64,000 bases of DNA, from contig NZ_UWNY01000002.1 in assembly GCF_900604285.1 (NCBI RefSeq), forward strand, positions 62,001 to 126,000, in the 5' to 3' direction. This DNA is from Varibaculum vaginae (GTDB lineage: Bacteria; Actinomycetota; Actinomycetes; Actinomycetales; Actinomycetaceae). The translations under genes were made by a program, and so were the position numbers. Under the pieces are notes generated by a model. The model was not told the origin of the DNA, searched no databases, and saw only the letters and a list, made by a program, of their open reading frames with translations. Below, piece by piece: positions 58,789-64,000 of this stretch (its first letter is position 1; each line of letters starts with the position of its first letter).

Positions 58789-58808
58789 CTCTCTAGACTC
58801 AAACTGTC

Positions 58809-58836
58809 TGGGGCGCTCGCGACAGTGGGCGCCCCA
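58809..58836 (+). other. Hairpin between dnaK and grpE
   Basis: TGGGGCGC (58809-58816) and GCGCCCCA (58829-58836) form an 8-bp stem without a T-run. It may stabilise the dnaK part of the message or lower grpE expression relative to dnaK; this is inference. Confidence 0.45.
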
Positions 58837-58854
58837 CCGGCAGGAGGAAGAACT

Positions 58855-59649
58855 TTGGAAGAGAAAAATGGGAAACGGAGGATAAAGATCAAGGTGAAAG
58901 ACCCATTGAATCCAACTTCGGATCCAGAACCAGAAAATAAAGCGGATTCTTCCGCCTCACAGGCCTCGGATCCTCAAGATGCCGGCATGCCGGAATCTTC
59001 AGCTCCAGTCGGTACTGGTGGTAACGCGGAGGCAGCTCTCGTTGATAGTGCTAAACCAGAAGAAACCGAGCATCAGGATGAAGACTCCGCTTTTGCGGAT
59101 TTGGCTGCGCGTCTAGGGGAAGAAATTCCAAATGGACCTGCTGGGGTGCAAGAAGAAGCCGCTGCTCCGCAGGAGAGCGAATCCGAAGATGTAAGTGACG
59201 AGTTAAAACAGTTGAAAGACCAGGTGGCGCAATTAACGGAACAGTTAGCTCGCTCGCGGGCGGAAAACTATAACTTGCAGCAGGAATACTCTGGTTATGT
59301 CAAGCGTAGCAAGACCGAGATGTCTGCTCACCGGACGGATGGGCAAAAAGCGGTACTGCAAGTATTACTGAGTGTTCTCGACGATGTGCAAGCGGCGCGG
59401 GAGGCGGGGGATCTTAAAGGGCCCTTCGAATCGATTGCCAATAAATTGGAAAACACGCTTGAAACCAATTTTGGTTTAACTCGCTATGGCAATACCGGTG
59501 ATGAGTTTGACCCCAACGTGCATGAAGCCATGATGGCGCAAAGTGGTGGTGAGGGTGAACCTAGCATCGCCCAGGTGCTTCAGCCTGGCTACAAAGTGGG
59601 TGAACAGGTACTGCGAGCAACAAAAGTAATAGTAAATAATCCAGATTAG
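58855..59649 (+). CDS. grpE: Nucleotide exchange factor GrpE
   Basis: Releases ADP from DnaK. The start is the TTG at 58855, seven bases after AGGAGG, giving 264 residues. The first 110 are acidic and disordered, unusually long. A coiled coil follows (ELKQLKDQVAQLTEQLARSR) and then the C-terminal beta domain with DEFDPNVHEAMM and VLQPGYKVGEQVLRATKV. These are the GrpE signature parts. Confidence 0.94.
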   Translation: MEEKNGKRRIKIKVKDPLNPTSDPEPENKADSSASQASDPQDAGMPESSAPVGTGGNAEAALVDSAKPEETEHQDEDSAFADLAARLGEEIPNGPAGVQEEAAAPQESESEDVSDELKQLKDQVAQLTEQLARSRAENYNLQQEYSGYVKRSKTEMSAHRTDGQKAVLQVLLSVLDDVQAAREAGDLKGPFESIANKLENTLETNFGLTRYGNTGDEFDPNVHEAMMAQSGGEGEPSIAQVLQPGYKVGEQVLRATKVIVNNPD

Positions 59650-59670
59650 GGATAAAGGAGGTGAGCATTC

Positions 59671-60678
59671 ATGGCCGGACAAGATTGGGTCGCAAAAGAT
59701 TTTTATCGCACCCTAGGGGTGTCAAAAAAGGCAAATCAGGCCGAGATTAAGAAGGCTTACCGCAAACTGGCGCGCAAGTATCATCCCGATCAAAATCCTG
59801 GTGACCAAGCTGCTGAAGACAGATTTAAGGCAATCGGGGAAGCCTATCAGGTACTGTCCGATCCGGAACAAAAGCGCCAATACGATGCCATTCGCGCTAT
59901 GGCGGGCGGTGGTGCCCGTTTCAGCGCCGGCCCCGCTTCAGGTCGTGGTGGGGCCGGAGGCTTCGAAGACGTATTAGGCGCTATGTTTGGAGGCGGAACC
60001 GTTCCCGGGGGCGGCTCCGCTAGGATCAACTTGGGTGAGGGTGACCTCGGCTCCATGTTTGGTTCCCTGTTTTCCGGGGGAGGGCGCGCTAGCTTCGGAG
60101 CATCCGCTCCTTTCGGGGCAGGAACTTCTGGCTTTCCCGGTGGTGGTAAAGGCCCGGATTTAGCTGCTGAAGTTACCTTGGATTTTCGCACCGCCATGGC
60201 GGGCAGCACTATGAAGCTTTCGGTAGACGGCGAGAGCATGACCGTGCGAATTCCTAGCAAGATTCGCGACGGTAAGAAACTGCGTCTGCGTGGAAAAGGG
60301 CGTCCCGGGCCGGGAGGAAACGGGGACCTGGTAGTGACAGTTCACGTTACTCCTGATCCGGTGTATTCCTTTGACGGAAAATCCCTGCAAATGCAGTTGC
60401 CGGTTACTGCGGCGGAAGCGCTCGCGGGTGCCAAGGTTAAAGTGCCGCTTTTAGGCGGCAAGCAGGCAACTATCAAGATTCCTACCGGATCCGATAGTGG
60501 CACTAAGCTGCGTCTGCGTGGGAAAGGACTGGACGGTTTAGATGTGGTTGCCACTGTACGGATAGTGAATCCGCGCAAACCTTCTAGCCGGGTAGTCGAT
60601 ATTGCCAAACAATTGGGTGAGGCGATTAGTGCAGATCACCCGGACTTTGATCCGCGTAGTCAGTTGGAGCGGCAATAA
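59671..60678 (+). CDS. dnaJ: DnaJ-type co-chaperone without zinc finger
   Basis: Stimulates DnaK and delivers substrates. It has 335 residues: J domain (8-75) with H38-P39-D40, a long Gly/Phe-rich linker (about 78-160) and two C-terminal beta domains. The CxxCxGxG zinc repeats of classical DnaJ are missing, so this is the type II (CbpA-like) form. AAAGGAGGTGAG gives a very strong ribosome site. It overlaps hspR by one base. Confidence 0.94.
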   Translation: MAGQDWVAKDFYRTLGVSKKANQAEIKKAYRKLARKYHPDQNPGDQAAEDRFKAIGEAYQVLSDPEQKRQYDAIRAMAGGGARFSAGPASGRGGAGGFEDVLGAMFGGGTVPGGGSARINLGEGDLGSMFGSLFSGGGRASFGASAPFGAGTSGFPGGGKGPDLAAEVTLDFRTAMAGSTMKLSVDGESMTVRIPSKIRDGKKLRLRGKGRPGPGGNGDLVVTVHVTPDPVYSFDGKSLQMQLPVTAAEALAGAKVKVPLLGGKQATIKIPTGSDSGTKLRLRGKGLDGLDVVATVRIVNPRKPSSRVVDIAKQLGEAISADHPDFDPRSQLERQ

Positions 60679-61115
60679 TGGCTGCCGCGGTGGAAACACT
60701 CTATGTGATCTCGGTTGCCGCAGAGCTGGCGGGGATGCATCCGCAAACTCTGCGGCAATACGATCGCATTGGATTGGTAATTCCTAGGCGCACTAAGGGT
60801 AGGGGACGCCGTTATACCGCCGAAGATATTGCGGAACTGCGCGAAGTGCAGCGCCTTTCTCAAGAAGAAGGTATTAACCTGGCGGGAATAAAACGAGTGC
60901 TGGAGCTGCAGCGTGCGGCTACTCGTTTGGCCGCCGAAAACCAGCGCCTGCAAGAGCGGCTTAATATTTATGAACGAGGACGGGGGCGGGTATTTTCGGC
61001 CGCGCCCACCGGGGAAGTAGCTCCTTTAACTCGGTTCCCGGGTTCGCGTCGGGTGCCGGGACAGGAATTAGTACCCTATCTGCCAGGACAAATAGTTATT
61101 TGGGGTCAAAATTGA
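60678..61115 (+). CDS. hspR: Heat-shock repressor HspR (MerR family)
   Basis: It has 145 residues. The MerR-type winged helix covers about 8-75: YVISVAAELAGMHPQTLRQYDRIGLVIPRRT, with the HspR-typical GRRYTAEDI. A coiled-coil dimer helix follows (VLELQRAATRLAAEN). The family binds HAIR repeats, and the sites upstream of dnaK, clpB and hsp20 fit. The C-terminal 40 residues are basic and proline-containing. Confidence 0.94.
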   Translation: MAAAVETLYVISVAAELAGMHPQTLRQYDRIGLVIPRRTKGRGRRYTAEDIAELREVQRLSQEEGINLAGIKRVLELQRAATRLAAENQRLQERLNIYERGRGRVFSAAPTGEVAPLTRFPGSRRVPGQELVPYLPGQIVIWGQN

Positions 61116-61157
61116 GGTTAACCTTTACAATTGGGGAAACGATTTAGGGGAGGAAGT

Positions 61158-62177
61158 ATGAGCGAAACTCCAAATAGATACGGGGCTAACTCTAGCGAAC
61201 AGGAGCAGTGGGTTCTGGACGGCAAGCTTTACTCCGGGAATCCTGCTATACAGCGTCAAGTTGCCGCCCAGCAACCTGATCAGCAGCCTCTATCTTTTTC
61301 CGAGCCGGCAGGGGAAGCGGCGGATGAACAGGTATCTTATAACTGCGATGGTGGTAATACTTTTGCCCAACCTCCCACTCTTCAGCCTCCTTATGGGCAA
61401 AACGTGTCTGGCAATGGAATCCCCAATAATTACTCCTCGGCGCAGAATTCTTACCCGGCAGGAAATAGGTTTCCTATTCCGCCAGGTTATCCCGGGAACG
61501 AGGAATGGAATACGCTCTCCGGAATGTCGCAAGCTACTGGATCGGGAGGTGTGGGGCCGGGGAGTTTCTCGGGGCTCACTAATAACCCGGTACCTCCGTA
61601 TCCAGAACGAAAGTCTCGAGTCGTACCTGTCACAATTCTGGTGTTGGGTATCGTGTTAATGCTGGTACTGGCGCCTATAGCCTGTATCGGGATGTTAGTG
61701 GGGTACGGGCTGGATGTTGCTTCCAGCGCGGAACGTCAGAGTGGCGGCAGTGTGATTACTCGCGAGGATGACTATTATGGGCACACCTTAGTGCTGGTGG
61801 AAGTACCAGAAGATACCAGAGTTACTTGTAAAACTACCTTTAACGGCAAAGAAATTCCTACTGAAACCAACGCCGGATCAGAAATTAGTGCCGACACCGC
61901 GGTGGGGGACGATACTAACAACGAGGTGTTTAGTTACAATCTCCGCTCTCGCGGAAAGCTAGTTATTGATTGCCGTAGCGCCCAGCCTGATAAGGCTCCT
62001 ATTTCCGCCATCACTGTGATTCCCAATGTCACCTTTACCCTGTTGGTTTGGGCATTTATTCTCCCCACTGTTATGGGATTTGGGGGTCTGGGGCTGCTGA
62101 TTTGGGGGATTATCTGGACGGTGAAACGTGGTCGGGATAATCAACGAGCTCTCGTAAGTAACTCTTACTATCGTTAG
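61158..62177 (+). CDS. Membrane protein with Pro/Gln/Asn-rich N-terminus, function unknown
   Basis: Not recognised. From ATG 61158, behind GGGGAGGAAG, it has 339 residues. The first 155 are low-complexity, rich in Q, P, N, G and S. A membrane helix (about 157-180) is followed by an outside beta-type domain of about 100 residues with two cysteines, then a second helix (about 285-315) and a short basic tail. It follows hspR by 42 bases and may be the last gene of that operon. Confidence 0.6.
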   Translation: MSETPNRYGANSSEQEQWVLDGKLYSGNPAIQRQVAAQQPDQQPLSFSEPAGEAADEQVSYNCDGGNTFAQPPTLQPPYGQNVSGNGIPNNYSSAQNSYPAGNRFPIPPGYPGNEEWNTLSGMSQATGSGGVGPGSFSGLTNNPVPPYPERKSRVVPVTILVLGIVLMLVLAPIACIGMLVGYGLDVASSAERQSGGSVITREDDYYGHTLVLVEVPEDTRVTCKTTFNGKEIPTETNAGSEISADTAVGDDTNNEVFSYNLRSRGKLVIDCRSAQPDKAPISAITVIPNVTFTLLVWAFILPTVMGFGGLGLLIWGIIWTVKRGRDNQRALVSNSYYR

Positions 62178-62283
62178 TTTTTTTGGTTCCCTGAGTATTT
62201 GAAGTGTAGAGACTCGGTGTAGGTGAGCCTTTAGCAGGTCTTCAGGGGAATTTGCCTTTCCCTTTTGGGGATAAGAATCGTTC

Positions 62284-62337
62284 TTGAGAGGTAGCTAACT
62301 CAAAATAGAAAGTTGAGTGGAATAAACTCAACTTTCT
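62284..62337 (+). promoter_or_regulatory. clpB promoter with extended HAIR operator
   Basis: AGAAAGTTGAGT (62307-62318), a 7-base spacer and ACTCAACTTTCT (62326-62337) form a perfect 12-bp inverted repeat containing the HAIR core. A possible promoter is TTGAGA (62284-62289), 16 bases, TAGAAA (62306-62311), whose -10 would lie under the operator. No T-run follows, so it is not a terminator for the preceding gene. Confidence 0.75.
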
Positions 62338-62395
62338 GGGTGTTGGACTAAATAGCAACACCCCATCCCACCCGGATGGGAATATGGGAGGAAAA

Positions 62396-64000
62396 ATGGA
62401 AACAAAACTTACTATTAAATCGCAGGCAGCCTTGGGAGATGCGGTACAAACCGCGCAGGCTAACAATAATCCTCAGGTAGAGCCGGAGCATCTTTTAAAT
62501 GCGTTGTTGGGGCAAACCGATTCAATCGCGTTTGCACTCCTGGAAGCGATGGTGCCCAATCGTACCCAACAGATTAACGCGCCCCTGCACCATCTGCTGG
62601 GAAAGCTTCCCAGTGTCACCGGCAGTTCCGTAGGGGAAGTGCAAACCTCAATGGCAATGCGGCGGGTCATCAATAAGGCCGGCGAACTGGCGCGCGAACT
62701 AGGCGACGAATACGTATCAACTGAGCATCTCTTAATCGCCCTCGCCGATGATTCCGAGGGAAAGACAGCTGTTACCTCACTACTCCATGGCGCGGGTGCC
62801 AACGCTAAGGCGCTGCGTGCAAAACTCAAGGAAATCCGCAAAGACCCGGTTACTTCTCAAGATCCGGAAGCCTCATTCCAGGCCTTGAAAAAGTACGGTC
62901 GCGACCTAACGGAAGTGGCACGTAGTGGAAAACTTGATCCGGTAATTGGACGTGATAAAGAAATCCGTCGAGTAATCCAAGTGCTTTCGCGTCGTACCAA
63001 AAACAACCCGGTGCTAATCGGAGAAGCTGGGGTGGGTAAAACTGCGGTAGTGGAAGGTCTAGCGCAGCGGATCGTAGCCGGAGATGTTCCGCAATCTTTG
63101 CAAAATAAAAAACTGATTAGCCTAGATTTAGGGGCAATGGTTGCGGGGGCCAAATACCGTGGCGAGTTCGAAGAACGCCTCAAGGCCGTCCTTGAAGAAA
63201 TCAAGAACGCCGATGGGGAAGTCATTACTTTTATTGACGAGCTGCATACGGTAGTTGGTGCCGGGGGCGGTTCCGAGGGAGCCATGGACGCCGGCAACAT
63301 GATTAAACCTATGCTGGCGCGAGGCGAGCTGCGGATGGTGGGGGCCACCACCCTTGACGAGTATCGACAAAACATCGAGAAAGACCCGGCTCTAGAGCGT
63401 CGCTTCCAGCAGGTGTTCGTAGCCGAACCCTCGGTAGAAGATACGGTAGCGATTTTGCGCGGGATTGCCCCCAAATACGAAGCTCATCATAAGGTCACAA
63501 TTACCGATGGGGCGCTGGTGGCGGCGGCAAAGCTGTCTGATCGCTATATCACCGAACGCAATCTGCCGGATAAAGCTATTGACCTGATTGACGAGGCCGC
63601 TTCCCGGCTGAGGATGGAGTTAGATTCCAGTCCGGTCGAGGTAGACGAAAAGCGCCGTCAGGTTGACCGATTGAAAATGGAAGAAGCCTATCTGGCTGAT
63701 TCCGAGGGCGAAGGCTCAGATGAACAGACTAAAGCTCGTCTGGAAGATTTGCGCACAGAAATCGCCAAGGAACAGCAAGTCTTAGATGAACTAAATGTGC
63801 GCTGGGAATCTGAAAAAGCCTCCCGCAATAAGGTTGGAGATCTACGCGCCCAACTCGATAAGCTCAATACCCAGTTAGAGCGGGCAATGCGCAGTGGTGA
63901 TTGGGAAGGTGCTGGACGTTTGCAGAACGGGGAAATTCCCCAGATACAAGCCGAGATTGCCGCCGCTGAAAAGCAGGAGCAACAAAGCGATGGCTCCGAC
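62396..64000 (+). CDS. clpB: Disaggregase ClpB, partial
   Basis: Hsp100 ATPase that rescues aggregated proteins with DnaK. The frame runs open through 535 codons to the right edge, so the second ATPase domain is missing. The start is the ATG behind GGGAGGAAAA. The double Clp-N domain covers about 1-145, Walker A GEAGVGKT is at 209-216 and Walker B ends in D281-E282. Pore loop [10 protein letters not shown] and Arg finger ALERRF follow. The long middle coiled coil from about 400 identifies ClpB rather than ClpC or ClpA. Confidence 0.95.
   Translation, partial: METKLTIKSQAALGDAVQTAQANNNPQVEPEHLLNALLGQTDSIAFALLEAMVPNRTQQINAPLHHLLGKLPSVTGSSVGEVQTSMAMRRVINKAGELARELGDEYVSTEHLLIALADDSEGKTAVTSLLHGAGANAKALRAKLKEIRKDPVTSQDPEASFQALKKYGRDLTEVARSGKLDPVIGRDKEIRRVIQVLSRRTKNNPVLIGEAGVGKTAVVEGLAQRIVAGDVPQSLQNKKLISLDLGAMVAGAKYRGEFEERLKAVLEEIKNADGEVITFIDELHTVVGAGGGSEGAMDAGNMIKPMLARGELRMVGATTLDEYRQNIEKDPALERRFQQVFVAEPSVEDTVAILRGIAPKYEAHHKVTITDGALVAAAKLSDRYITERNLPDKAIDLIDEAASRLRMELDSSPVEVDEKRRQVDRLKMEEAYLADSEGEGSDEQTKARLEDLRTEIAKEQQVLDELNVRWESEKASRNKVGDLRAQLDKLNTQLERAMRSGDWEGAGRLQNGEIPQIQAEIAAAEKQEQQSDGSD

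Noticed and set aside
62283-62304. A second HAIR element before clpB, CTTGAG-N10-CTCAAA
   Set aside because: The spacer is one base too long for HAIR and one arm is off; kept only as a remark because its left arm may be a -35 box.

Overview
The window reads as one continuous piece of an actinobacterial chromosome, most likely from the family Actinomycetaceae. Pointers are nucS, the sucCD-DUF6350-purH order, a tsaC-wecA-atpI-atp run followed by DUF2550 and nucS, a dnaK-grpE-dnaJ-hspR operon with HAIR operators, and a eukaryote-like double-length phosphofructokinase. Codon use is only moderately GC-rich, which would suit Varibaculum or a near relative. That genus placement is inference; no rRNA gene is present to settle it.

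Layout. 1-5662 (minus): Mrp-type cation/proton antiporter operon (mnhA-B fusion, C, D, E; E runs off the left edge). 5900-12480 (plus): sucC, sucD, a DUF6350 membrane protein and purH. 12508-14637: an unusual RNase HI/proline-iminopeptidase fusion. 14662-17708 (minus): two tandem L,D-transpeptidases. 18070-23197 (plus): rpmE, prfA, prmC, a small LAKTG surface protein, tsaC, wecA and an AtpI-like protein, leading into the complete F1Fo ATP synthase operon atpBEFHAGDC (23365-30174). 30212-34390: DUF2550, nucS, nagA, a small zinc-finger protein, a hydrolase and an ACT protein. 34420-36929: an orphan D12-class adenine methyltransferase and a DUF4921 (GalT/HIT-like) protein. 37063-39616 (minus): an envelope-stress cluster (CsbD, AmaP-like, DUF6286, two Asp23-type proteins, DUF2273). 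39787-42082: an acidic single-pass protein, a gamma-glutamylcyclotransferase-like protein and hsp20. 42177-47216 (minus): a 1679-residue wall-anchored surface protein with InlB-type repeats. 47440-54666: a hydrolase, icd, then a sensor-only LacI-type protein with a fused phosphofructokinase and pgi. 54714-54943: two large palindromes. 54986-56520 (minus): aldo/keto reductase and GNAT acetyltransferase. 56721-64000: the heat-shock region dnaK-grpE-dnaJ-hspR, a membrane protein, and clpB, which runs off the right edge.

How it works together. Much of the window is core energy and carbon metabolism (TCA enzymes, ATP synthase, antiporter, upper glycolysis) and protein quality control. Two regulatory layers can be read directly. 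HspR-type HAIR repeats sit before dnaK, clpB and hsp20, and hsp20 also carries a CIRCE element, so HspR and HrcA probably both act on it. A shared CTyGAyGTCGAG palindrome sits just before sucCD and icd and looks like a common TCA-cycle operator. The cell-surface genes (paired L,D-transpeptidases, LAKTG protein, InlB-type adhesin, Asp23 cluster) are scattered as accessory units between these core blocks. No CRISPR array, prophage, insertion sequence, tRNA or rRNA gene was seen.
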